From JANMDU01 sp031376455 (GTDB taxonomy: Bacteria > Pseudomonadota > Gammaproteobacteria > Burkholderiales > Burkholderiaceae_C): DNA of 61,910 nucleotides. The notes below the pieces were generated by a model. It searched no databases and was not told the origin of the DNA. It saw only the letters and a list, made by a program, of their open reading frames with translations. The translations under genes were made by a program, and so were the position numbers. The stretch is from assembly GCA_031376455.1 (NCBI GenBank), contig JANMDU010000042.1:1-61910 (forward strand). Reading direction: 5' to 3'. Of the stretch, positions 44,501-52,313 are shown one piece after another. Positions within the stretch are counted from its first letter, which is position 1; each line of letters opens with the position of its first letter.

Positions 44501-47500
44501 ACTATCCATCCCAGCTGCTGTGCGCAAGCCAAGTTCGTTCGCATCAGACTATGCTGCCACAGCGATGGCAACGTCACTACAAACCATGCCGCAAGCGTTG
44601 CCTAATGCTGACGGCCTTCGCTTAGCAGCAGATGCCGAATTTTTCAACGCATCCCCTACGCCAGTCATGCTTTCGCCCATGAGCAGTGGCCGTGGAGATT
44701 TGGGGTTTGCCTTCGAGCGCGATGCACGCGATCTGTTGCCCTCTGTTGCTACAGGCGCCATAGGTGCTACAGGTGCTACAGGCGCGGCAATCACCTTGCC
44801 CGCTGCTGTCAACCAAACTGCGCCTGAGCCATTACTCGCCTCTATGGGTGTGCCAAATATGGGGGCGTATGCCGCTGAGGAGCAACTCAAAGCGATTGGC
44901 CCTTTGCGCGTCAGCTTACCGCTGTACAACGTGTATCTCAACGAAGCCGATGAGTGGTCACGCCGGCTCGCCAGTGGTATGGCTGAATGGGCGATGGAGC
45001 CACATGCGCCAGTGCCCAATGATGCCGTTGCGTTTGCGCATTCGCTGGCTGGCAGCTCTGCCACTGTAGGATTTTCTGCACTTTCTGAGCTGGCTCGATC
45101 ACTCGAAAACACGCTGGTTCACATGCAACGTATTGAAGTCGACGGTGAGTATGATTCGCACGCTCATGCCAACTTGTTCGTAGGCGCTGCAGAAGAAATT
45201 CGCCATCTGTTGCATCAGTTTGCAGCTGGCATTCTCAAAGACAGTTCGCCGCAAATCACCAACGATTTGTTGCATTGCATGCAAGCGCCTTTTTCTACCA
45301 TCGATTCAACGCTCACAGCAACTGATTCGTCTGGTTTCGTATTTCTTGACGAAGAACAGACAGTAGCCGACGTGGATGCTGCGCAGAGCGCTTCTGATTC
45401 AATAGCATTTGAATTGCCATCTGAAGTCAGCGTTGAGTCAATACCAGCGGCGTTGTCTGAGCCGGTAGCCGCGCCGATGCCTGCCGCTGAATCCGTACCC
45501 GCTCCCGCTCCAACTCCAAGCTGGGCATCGCCAGAAATTTTGGCACCCGTCAGCATCGTTGCTGCAGCAGCCGGATTTGTTACAGCAGTTGCCTCAAGCG
45601 CCGAGCCCGTGAAAGTGTTTGAAGCAACGCTAGATTCTGCAAGCGTCACGCCATCATTTCCACCAAGCGCAGCCAGCCTTAAAGAGGCGCCTGTGCTCGC
45701 GGTGCGCAGCCGGCAATTCGCGCAAGATCAGATCGATGACGAGATTGATGTGCAAGATGCACTTGATCCTGATTTGTTTGAAATCTTTGAAGAAGAAGCA
45801 CTCGAGATCTTTCCCGCGACCGCCTCCGCGCTGCGCCAATGGACAGCGCGCCCTAACAACATGAGTGCGCGAGGAGAAGTCCTGCGTGGCCTCCACACGC
45901 TTAAAGGCAGTGCCCGACTCGCGGGTGCGATGCGCTTAGGCGAGCTGGCTCACCGGATGGAATCGAGTGTAGAGAGCGTGCCGCATGAAGGTGCTCAATC
46001 TAATGATATTGATCCGCTGATGGCACAACTTGATGGCATGCAACACAATTTTGAAGCGTTGCGTCATCCTGCTCTGGTGATCGAATCCATCAAGCCTTCT
46101 GTGCAGGCATCCGCAGCGCCAACGATTGCAGCTTTAGCATCCACATCATCCGTCACACCACTTCGTCCAGCAAACGCGGTTGCAGCTGCTACGGGCATGG
46201 TTGCCCCTGTAGGCATCATACGCAGCGGCTCTGGCCAAACTGTGCGCGTGCGCGCGCAACTACTCGATCGTCTGATGAACCAAGCCGGTGAGGTGATGAT
46301 CACGCGCACGCGCCTTGAGGCAGAGCTGTCGCAGCTGCGCGGCTCGCTCACGGATTTGGGCAGCAACTTAGAGAAATTGCGCGGCCAATTGCGCGAGCTT
46401 GATGTGCAAGCCGAATCGCAAATGCAAACCCGTTTGCAGCAAACGAAAGAAACCGAAGCCTCCTTTGATCCGCTCGAATTCGACCGCTACACCCGCGTGC
46501 AAGAGCTCACGCGAATGATGGCCGAATCGGTGAACGACGTGGCGACTGTGCAGCGTAATATTCAGCGAACGATTGAATCCACCGAAGACGATCTCGTGAT
46601 GCAAGCGCGCCAGACCCGTGATTTGCAGCGCGATTTGCTGCGCACACGCATGGTGGAGTTTGAAGGTATTTCGGAGCGCTTGTATCGCGTGGTGCGTCAA
46701 GCGGGCAAAGATGCGGGCAAACAGGTCAAGCTCGATATCTTGGGCGGCACGATCGAGATGGATCGTGGCGTGCTGGATCGCATGACACCCGCCTTCGAGC
46801 ATTTGCTGCGCAACTGCGTGGCGCACGGCATCGAAGCCGCTGAGGCGCGCGCAGCAGCAGGCAAAGCTTCAAGTGGCGAAATCGTGATTACGCTGCACCA
46901 AGAGGGCAATGACGTCTCGATTGAATTCCGCGACGATGGCGCGGGCCTGAACATCGCCCGCATCCGCGAGAAAGCGATTTCGCAAGGCCTTCTCGGCAAT
47001 GATGCTGCGCTGGCCGACAACGATGCCGCTAATTTGATCTTCACGCCGGGCTTCTCAACAGCGACTACCGTCACTGAGCTCTCAGGCCGGGGCGTGGGCA
47101 TGGATGTGGTGCGCTCCGAAGTGGTGGCGCTTGGCGGCCGGATTGAAACCTCAACCTCGGCCGGTCAAGGAACAAGCTTCAAGCTCGTCTTGCCGCTCAC
47201 CACTGCTGTGACGCAGGTGGTGATGATGCGTATTGGCCAGCTCTCCATTGGCGTGCCAGCCAACTTGATTGAGATCGTGCGCCGCGCCAGCTCCAAAGAT
47301 TTGCAATCGGCCTACAACAGCGGCTCGTATGAATACAACGGCGAATCCTTGCCCTTCTTTTGGGCAGGCGCGCTGTTGCAACATTCAGCTGCCAGTGCTG
47401 AACCTGCCACGAAAACGATGCCGATTGCTGTGTTCCGCTCAGCAGCGCAGCGTATTGTCATGCACATCGATGAGGTCTTGGGCAACCAAGAGGTGGTGGT

Positions 47501-48182
47501 GAAGAATCTTGGGCCCCAGCTATCACGCCTACCTGGCTTAGCCGGCGTGACAGTATTGGCCTCGGGCGCTGTCGCGTTGATCTACAACCCGGTGGCGCTC
47601 GCGACGGTGTATGGCACGCAAGCCAGAGCCATGAGCTTTGATCCTGCGCAGCCGCATGCGTTGGAATCACTTGGCTCGCTCGGTTCAGCTTCTCAGCTGG
47701 GCAGCTTGGATATTTCCGACGCCGTGCCGCGCGCTTTGTCGGTTGATGCAGCCCCAGTCGTGCCCCTCGTACCCGCGAACCCGGCTTCGATTTCGCCGCC
47801 AGCAATTCCCATGGTGCTCGTGGTGGACGACTCCATCACCGTGCGCCGCGTCACGCAGCGCTTGTTGCAACGCGAAGGCTATCGCGTGACGATGGCCGCT
47901 GATGGCTTGCAGGCGCTCGAGCGCTTGGCCGAAGAACTGCCATCGGTGATCTTGTCCGACATCGAAATGCCACGTATGGACGGCTTTGATCTGCTGCGAA
48001 ATGTGCGCGGCGATGCCAAATACAAGCACCTGCCTACGATCATGATCACATCGCGTATCGCTGAAAAGCATCGTGAATATGCGTTTGAATTAGGCGCAAA
48101 TCACTATCTTGGCAAGCCGTACAACGAAGAAGAGCTGCTGAGCTTGATTCGTCGGTATGCGAGGGAAGAAGCGACAATTTAA
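41517..48182 (+). CDS. pilL: Hybrid chemotaxis kinase PilL/ChpA
   Basis: A giant CheA-type kinase of about 2221 residues. Three histidine phosphotransfer motifs are seen: FHTLKGSARMVGL (His about 692), AHSLAGSSATVGF (about 1175) and LHTLKGSARLAGA (about 1460); an N-terminal degenerate Hpt-like region has no usable His. The rest is standard: dimerisation, ATPase with HLLRNCVAHGIE and GRGVGMDVVRSEV, a CheW domain, and a receiver from about 2100 with ILSDIEMPRMDGF. Linkers are Ala/Pro/Ser rich, and one includes a dispersed repeat copy. The ATG at 41517 follows AGGA; a GTG at 41487 is also possible. Confidence 0.94.
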   Translation: MATFPNAPADSANTVDLDVGVNHDLGPLAWVLDELRKSLDSATKALRRYVRDVELAKGSDLNAADASQLRIARQQLHQSVGALEMVGFISPASMLRGMEGAVQKFIAKPELCTDAAAGKLERASFALLGYLEALLTGKQPSAVELFSQYADVQELAGATRIHPADLWTTPWEWRDLHSTVSITTELTADFRARFDRLALTVVKTADLAACDELAQLSAGLANQTKLEVDAHFRVFWRIAAGVLEAVATSSLKPDLHIKRTISRLLIQLATHIKGDLSVPERLAQDLLFFCAQATPNGMTPLLGEVRMTYGLASHTPVDYTRSFYGHFDPTFLVQARKRIGQLKESWSAFTAGEISKAKPVQDQMSLLVDSITKLLPTTGAGLSSALNEVIDSTARQQKPPEAALGMEVATAILYLEASFEDFDPQDKQQSKRMDHLALRLQNARSGSISQPLESWMEELYRRVSDRSTMGSVVGELKLSLNELEKMLDAFFRDPQDKVLLTNVPGKLAQVRGVLTVLGLDHAQLAVTRMRESVEHILVTNLEADEGNATRLFNQLGNNLGALGFLIDMLSYQPVLAKKLFVYDDIEGELKPLMGRTIVEQAPQLTQNSAQTVANAAQSTKTAIATPIAPNDTGMVTATAPVIVDAAEVDPELLDIFLEEAREVAGNGLVATQALMLESNNIGEMTTLRRAFHTLKGSARMVGLNVFGEAAWSMEQVLNTWLAEQKPASPQLCELFTQALHVHQIWIEEIANGAGQQRSALPLRKSADAMRLHGQFLPIASDAQIVVAFNEPAPQVQASAERLDTPAGSTLLPADSVTQTAEADQSALAAASTAAFTATAAIAAFEGSFTKIDLPELNLPELTLPDTAPLPSESDVSFEFGIHDPSAMLDAEPIVTIATQVSSAEPATVNTLTADAGSSVEFPMESLTANDQDVLITDEEMAAFERAMMALPETDTPIISPADEVPVTHLPPSEDHDIASPDDFVISRLDLEALEKLSIPAAVRKPSSFASDYAATAMATSLQTMPQALPNADGLRLAADAEFFNASPTPVMLSPMSSGRGDLGFAFERDARDLLPSVATGAIGATGATGAAITLPAAVNQTAPEPLLASMGVPNMGAYAAEEQLKAIGPLRVSLPLYNVYLNEADEWSRRLASGMAEWAMEPHAPVPNDAVAFAHSLAGSSATVGFSALSELARSLENTLVHMQRIEVDGEYDSHAHANLFVGAAEEIRHLLHQFAAGILKDSSPQITNDLLHCMQAPFSTIDSTLTATDSSGFVFLDEEQTVADVDAAQSASDSIAFELPSEVSVESIPAALSEPVAAPMPAAESVPAPAPTPSWASPEILAPVSIVAAAAGFVTAVASSAEPVKVFEATLDSASVTPSFPPSAASLKEAPVLAVRSRQFAQDQIDDEIDVQDALDPDLFEIFEEEALEIFPATASALRQWTARPNNMSARGEVLRGLHTLKGSARLAGAMRLGELAHRMESSVESVPHEGAQSNDIDPLMAQLDGMQHNFEALRHPALVIESIKPSVQASAAPTIAALASTSSVTPLRPANAVAAATGMVAPVGIIRSGSGQTVRVRAQLLDRLMNQAGEVMITRTRLEAELSQLRGSLTDLGSNLEKLRGQLRELDVQAESQMQTRLQQTKETEASFDPLEFDRYTRVQELTRMMAESVNDVATVQRNIQRTIESTEDDLVMQARQTRDLQRDLLRTRMVEFEGISERLYRVVRQAGKDAGKQVKLDILGGTIEMDRGVLDRMTPAFEHLLRNCVAHGIEAAEARAAAGKASSGEIVITLHQEGNDVSIEFRDDGAGLNIARIREKAISQGLLGNDAALADNDAANLIFTPGFSTATTVTELSGRGVGMDVVRSEVVALGGRIETSTSAGQGTSFKLVLPLTTAVTQVVMMRIGQLSIGVPANLIEIVRRASSKDLQSAYNSGSYEYNGESLPFFWAGALLQHSAASAEPATKTMPIAVFRSAAQRIVMHIDEVLGNQEVVVKNLGPQLSRLPGLAGVTVLASGAVALIYNPVALATVYGTQARAMSFDPAQPHALESLGSLGSASQLGSLDISDAVPRALSVDAAPVVPLVPANPASISPPAIPMVLVVDDSITVRRVTQRLLQREGYRVTMAADGLQALERLAEELPSVILSDIEMPRMDGFDLLRNVRGDAKYKHLPTIMITSRIAEKHREYAFELGANHYLGKPYNEEELLSLIRRYAREEATI
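44754..44789 (+). repeat. 9-bp tandem repeat in pilL linker
   Basis: Four near-identical 9-mers (GGTGCTACA type) encode a Gly-Ala-Thr series in the linker between the first and second Hpt domains. Unit gain or loss would keep the frame. Confidence 0.8.
45363..45406 (+). repeat. Dispersed palindromic repeat, orientation A, diverged (in pilL)
   Basis: GTAGCCGACGTGGATGCTGC, GCAGAGCGCTTCTGATTC, AATAGC. It is translated as VADVDAAQSASDSIA in the same frame as other orientation-A genic copies. Confidence 0.6.
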
Positions 48183-48219
48183 ATTCGTCTTCGTTGACAG
48201 ATTCATTGCTCTCGACAAG

Positions 48220-48326
48220 AAAAGAACACGGAAGACACAGAAATTACACGGAAATCACTGAAAAGGCTCTTTTGGTTTTTGCTTTGATCTCCGTGAAGTT
48301 TCCGTGCCTTCCGAGTTCTCCCTTTT
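48220..48326. repeat. CACGGAA hairpin repeat, copy 2 (between pilL and trmL)
   Basis: The left arm contains GAACACGGAAGACACAG and ACACGGAAATCACTG; the right arm is its imperfect inverse, with CTCCGTGAAGTTTCCGTG and CCTTCCGAGTTC. It lies between two convergent genes, where it could work as a bidirectional transcription barrier. Confidence 0.75.
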
Positions 48327-48336
48327 GAATCGCTGC

Positions 48337-48804
48337 TTATCCAACAGCAAAACCATTCTGCCGCCAAGCTTCAAACACGCTCACTGCAACCGCGTTCGAT
48401 AAATTCAAGCTGCGTTGCCCCTCAATCATGGGCAGACGAACGCGCTGCTCGCTTGGAAAGCCGTCGCGCAACTCAGCATGCAGCCCCGCCGTCTCCGAAC
48501 CAAAAAGCAGCCAATCGCCGGGTAAATAACTTTGGCTATACACGTTGTGGCTGCCGCGCGTGGTGAAGGCGAAGATGCGACTGCGTTGCGGCTGACATGT
48601 GGATAGAAAAGCCTCCCACGAAGCGTGCTTATGCACAGCGGCATATTCGTGATAATCCAGCCCGGCGCGGCGCATATAGCGGTCTTCCATCGAAAAGCCC
48701 AGCGGCTCGATCAAATGCAAAGCACAGCCCGTGTTGGCACACAAACGAATCACGTTGCCCGTATTCGGCGGTATTTCGGGTTGGAAGAGGATGACGTTGA
48801 ACAT
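48337..48804 (-). CDS. trmL: tRNA (cytidine(34)-2'-O)-methyltransferase
   Basis: A 155-residue SPOUT-class enzyme that methylates the wobble ribose of leucine tRNAs. It starts MFNVILFQPEIPPNTGNVIR and has LCANTGCALHLIEPLGF, LLFGSETAGL and the knot end IEGQRSLNLSNAVAVSVFEA. The upstream frame is open to 48900 but the ATG at 48804 fits the family. It is divergent from murJ with about 90 bases between. Confidence 0.95.
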   Translation of the reverse strand: MFNVILFQPEIPPNTGNVIRLCANTGCALHLIEPLGFSMEDRYMRRAGLDYHEYAAVHKHASWEAFLSTCQPQRSRIFAFTTRGSHNVYSQSYLPGDWLLFGSETAGLHAELRDGFPSEQRVRLPMIEGQRSLNLSNAVAVSVFEAWRQNGFAVG

Positions 48805-48893
48805 GGCTTGATTGTCTCGCAGGAAATACGGTGGCCACGTAGCATCTTCATCCCGCCCGGCGCGGGTAAACTTAAGGTGAATTCTCAGCCAGC

Positions 48894-50459
48894 ATGTCAC
48901 TCTTTAAATCCGCCTCCGTCGTCTCCCTGTGGACACTGGCCTCGCGCATCACGGGTTTGGTGCGTCAGCTCATCATTGCGGCGATGTTTGGTGCCGGGCC
49001 GATGACGGATGCGTTTATGGTGGCTTTTCGTATCCCGAATTTGCTGCGCCGTTTGTTCGCCGAAGGTGCGTTTGCGCAAGCTTTCGTGCCCGTTCTCGCA
49101 GCCAGCAAAGAGCGTGATGGCGAAGCAGCCACGCGCGTGTTGATCGATCAAGTGGCCAGCGTGTTGCTTTGGGCGCTGATCATCACTTGCGTGATTGGCA
49201 TCGCCGCTGCGCCGCTCCTCGTCTGGGCCATGGCCAGCGGCTTGCAGCAAACGCCGCGCGCGTTTGAAGTCTCCGTGCTCATGACGCGCTTGATGTTTCC
49301 CTACATTGCTTTCATGTCGCTCGTGGCGCTCTGCTCCAGCGTGTTGAATACGTGGAAGAAATTTGCCATTCCAGCAGCCACGCCAGTGCTGCTCAATGTG
49401 GCGATGATCGCTGCCGCATGGCTGCTTGTGCCGCAGTTGAAATTGCGCGGAATTGAGCCGATTTATTCGCTGGCTGCAGGCGTGATGCTAGGCGGGATGA
49501 TGCAACTGGGCATGCAACTCTTAGCTTTGAAAAAATTGGCTTTGTTGCCGAAATTTATATGGAATCCGCGTGCAGCCGGCGCATTTATTGCGCAGCCTGC
49601 TATCAAAAACATACTCACCCTGATGCTGCCTGCGCTACTGGGCGTGAGCGTGGCGCAGATCTCACTCCTGATCAACACGCAAATCGCCTCGCATTTGCAA
49701 TCGGGCTCGGTGAGCTGGCTAGGCTTTGCCGATTTACTGATGGAGTTTCCCACTGCCATGCTTGGCGTGGCCTTAGGCGTTGTCTTGATGCCGCAATTGG
49801 CTGCGGCCAAAGCCAGCGGCGACAGGGCAAAATTCTCCGCCATGATTGATTGGGGGTTGCGCTTGGTGGTGTTGCTGGCTGTGCCCTGCATGGTGGCTCT
49901 GCTCTGCTTTGCCAAGCCCTTGGTGGCTGTGCTGTATCACTATGGCGCTTTCAAAGGCACGGATGTAGCCCAAGTCGCTCTCGCTTTGATGGGTTATGGC
50001 ACCGGGCTGCTGGGCTTGGTGGCAATCAAGGTGCTCGCACCGGCTTACTACGCGCGGCAAGACATCAAAACACCTGTGAAGATTGCGATTGTGGTGTTGA
50101 TTTTTACGCAGGTGCTCAATGTGTTCCTCGTGCCGCGCATGCTGCATGCGGGGCTGACACTATCGATTGGCTTGGGTGCGCTGCTCAATGCGCTGTGGCT
50201 CTTGGTGGGTTTGCTGCGCAGCAAAAATTATGTACCCAGCAAGGGCTGGAGCGTGTTTGCCTTGCAAGTGATTGCGGCGAGCAGCTTGCTGGCGGTGTTT
50301 TTGTTGTGGAGCGCGCAGGCGGTCGATTGGGTCGCGATGCAGAGCAACTATTTGCAGAGAATCGGGCTTCTAGCCGGCGTATTGATTGCGTCAGGTGCTA
50401 TTTATTTCGGAGCATGCTGGGCAGCTGGGTTAAAAATCCGCGCTTTGCTAAAAAGGTAA
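48894..50459 (+). CDS. murJ: Lipid II flippase MurJ
   Basis: A 521-residue MOP-superfamily flippase with 14 predicted helices that moves lipid II outward across the inner membrane. The N-terminus reads SLWTLASRITGLVRQLIIAA and FGAGPMTDAFMVAFRIPN; LRRLFAEGAFAQAFVPV is the family signature. A stretch in the last helices (50360-50410) is a near match to the dispersed repeat, yet no insertion is apparent there. The M61 gene starts 3 bases after its stop. Confidence 0.95.
   Translation: MSLFKSASVVSLWTLASRITGLVRQLIIAAMFGAGPMTDAFMVAFRIPNLLRRLFAEGAFAQAFVPVLAASKERDGEAATRVLIDQVASVLLWALIITCVIGIAAAPLLVWAMASGLQQTPRAFEVSVLMTRLMFPYIAFMSLVALCSSVLNTWKKFAIPAATPVLLNVAMIAAAWLLVPQLKLRGIEPIYSLAAGVMLGGMMQLGMQLLALKKLALLPKFIWNPRAAGAFIAQPAIKNILTLMLPALLGVSVAQISLLINTQIASHLQSGSVSWLGFADLLMEFPTAMLGVALGVVLMPQLAAAKASGDRAKFSAMIDWGLRLVVLLAVPCMVALLCFAKPLVAVLYHYGAFKGTDVAQVALALMGYGTGLLGLVAIKVLAPAYYARQDIKTPVKIAIVVLIFTQVLNVFLVPRMLHAGLTLSIGLGALLNALWLLVGLLRSKNYVPSKGWSVFALQVIAASSLLAVFLLWSAQAVDWVAMQSNYLQRIGLLAGVLIASGAIYFGACWAAGLKIRALLKR
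50360..50410 (+). repeat. Dispersed-repeat-like segment, orientation A (in murJ)
   Basis: ATCGGGCTTCTAGCCGGCGT, ATTGATTGCGTCAGGTGC and TATTTATTTCGGAGC follow the consensus and share 21 identical bases with the copy at 6650. It encodes LLAGVLIASGAIYFG within a helix. Confidence 0.5.
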
Positions 50460-50462
50460 TCA

Positions 50463-52313
50463 ATGATGAGAGATATGCCGGTTCATTACCTCGTTGAAGC
50501 AGCCCATGTGCATGCGCATCTGTGGCGCGTCACGCTAACGATTGCAAAGCCAGCGCGGCTGCAAACCGTGAGCCTGCCCGTGTGGATTCCGGGCAGTTAT
50601 ATGGTGCGAGAGTTTGCTAAGCACTTGCAAAATTTGAAGGCATCGCAGGGCGGCAAAGCATGCGTTGTGGAGCAAATCGACAAATGCACTTGGCGCATCA
50701 ATAATGCGGCAACTAAACCGCTGGAGATCTGCTACGAGGTCTATGCATTTGACAACTCCGTGCGCACGGCTTGGTTGGATGCTCAACGCGCGTTTTTCAA
50801 TCCGACGTCGTTGTGTTTACGTGTCGAAGGCCAAACGAACAAACCTCATGGTCTGTCTATTTCTACTATTAATTTAGAAGCATTTCACGCAGTATCTACG
50901 CCGGCTACCTGCTTAAAACTCTCAAAAACTCTGGCAAAAAAACTGCGTGGCTGCTATGTGTTTGACGATTTCGATCATTTGGCCGATACACCGTTTGAAA
51001 TCGGCAATTTCTGGCACGGCAGCTTTACCGTGCGCGGTGTGTTGCATGAGTTTGCGGTCAGCGGGGCAGCAGCTTCATTTGATGGCGAGCGATTGCTAGC
51101 TGACGTGAAAAAAATCGTTGAGGCCGAGATGTCGTTTTGGCATGGCAATGAAGATCAACCTAACAGCAAGCCGCCCTTTGAAAAATACGTCTTCATGCTC
51201 AACGCGGTCGATGATGGCTATGGCGGTTTGGAGCACCGAGACAGCACAGTGCTGATTTGCAGTCGCCGAGATTTGCCGCGTTTAGGCGTACAAAAGCAAA
51301 CAGAGGGCTACATCACCTTGCTTGGCCTGATCAGTCATGAATATTTTCACACTTGGAATGTGAAGCGCATCAAACCTGCAGAGTTCGTCAAATATGACTA
51401 CGCAAAAGAAAACTACACGCAGATGCTCTGGTTCTTCGAGGGCTTCACCAGCTACTACGATGATCTGATCCTGCGCCGTGCGGGTTTGATTGATCAAGCG
51501 CAGTATCTGCGTTTGCTCTCCAAAGCAATCAATCAGGTTCAGCAATCACCGGGACGGCACATTCAAAGCGTCGCGCAAGCGAGCATGGATGCTTGGGTGA
51601 AATACTACCGACAGGATGAGAACACGCCGAATGCGACCGTGAGCTATTACACCAAGGGCTCACTCGTGGCGCTGTGTTTTGATTTGAGTTTGCGTGCCGG
51701 CGCTAATGGAACGAACGGCACGAACAGCGCTAAAAAAACATCGCTCGATGCCGTGATGTGCTTGCTCTGGAAGAAATCCAAAGCTGCGGTAAAGGGGAAA
51801 GGCGGCATCACGCAGGCGGATTTCGCTGCAGCTTTGCGCCAACTCTCAGGCCGTTCCTATGCAGAAGAAATCGCAGCTTGGGTACACAGCACGGCTGAGT
51901 TGCCTTTGCAAGAATTGCTGAGCTTGCATGGCGTGAACGCCACACCCGAGCCCGGTGCCTCGCTCCCCATGGCGCAGCGCTTGGGGCTACGCGTGAGCGA
52001 ATCCAGTGGCAGCCTGATGATCAAGACCGTGTTGCGTGGTGGTTTGGCTGAGAAAGCCGGTTTCTGCGCGGGTGATGAATGGCTCGCGGTCGATGATTGG
52101 CGCATTCAGCGCTTAGAAGATCTGAGCCTATTGAGCGATCCCACCCTGCAAACCACGGCCGCCTCTCAGGTCACCAACGTGGCGACCGTCTCGCGTGACA
52201 AGCGCTTGATGCGCCTACCGCTCACGCTGCCTTCGACGACACAGGAGGCCAGCAGCAGTTTCATGCTGCGCTCTTCCAAAGATGAGCTCCTGAGCGCATG
52301 GCTGCTTGGTTAA
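50463..52313 (+). CDS. M61-family glycyl aminopeptidase-like protein with PDZ domain
   Basis: A 616-residue predicted metallopeptidase. The N-terminal beta domain has WIPGSYMVREFAKHL, the zinc site is HEYFHTWNVKRIKP with a downstream glutamate in WFFEGFTSYYDDL, and the C-terminus is a PDZ-like domain (GLRVSESSGSLMIKTVLRGG). No signal peptide is seen. The linker near residues 134-155 (TINLEAFHAVSTPATCLKL) is longer than in relatives and is encoded by a dispersed repeat copy (50863-50918). It overlaps the DUF3108 gene by 16 bases. Confidence 0.9.
   Translation: MMRDMPVHYLVEAAHVHAHLWRVTLTIAKPARLQTVSLPVWIPGSYMVREFAKHLQNLKASQGGKACVVEQIDKCTWRINNAATKPLEICYEVYAFDNSVRTAWLDAQRAFFNPTSLCLRVEGQTNKPHGLSISTINLEAFHAVSTPATCLKLSKTLAKKLRGCYVFDDFDHLADTPFEIGNFWHGSFTVRGVLHEFAVSGAAASFDGERLLADVKKIVEAEMSFWHGNEDQPNSKPPFEKYVFMLNAVDDGYGGLEHRDSTVLICSRRDLPRLGVQKQTEGYITLLGLISHEYFHTWNVKRIKPAEFVKYDYAKENYTQMLWFFEGFTSYYDDLILRRAGLIDQAQYLRLLSKAINQVQQSPGRHIQSVAQASMDAWVKYYRQDENTPNATVSYYTKGSLVALCFDLSLRAGANGTNGTNSAKKTSLDAVMCLLWKKSKAAVKGKGGITQADFAAALRQLSGRSYAEEIAAWVHSTAELPLQELLSLHGVNATPEPGASLPMAQRLGLRVSESSGSLMIKTVLRGGLAEKAGFCAGDEWLAVDDWRIQRLEDLSLLSDPTLQTTAASQVTNVATVSRDKRLMRLPLTLPSTTQEASSSFMLRSSKDELLSAWLLG
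50863..50918 (-). repeat. Dispersed palindromic repeat, orientation B on + (in M61 peptidase)
   Basis: CTACTATTAATTTAGAAGCA, TTTCACGCAGTATCTACGCC and GGCTACCTGCTTAAAA. It is read in the same frame as the signal-peptide copy at 18620, giving AVSTPATCLKL. Confidence 0.8.

Noticed and set aside
47535..47580. TAGCCGGCGT followed by repeat-like bases in pilL
   Set aside because: The segment encodes LAGVTVLASGAVALI, a normal conserved part of the CheW domain; only the ten-base core matches.
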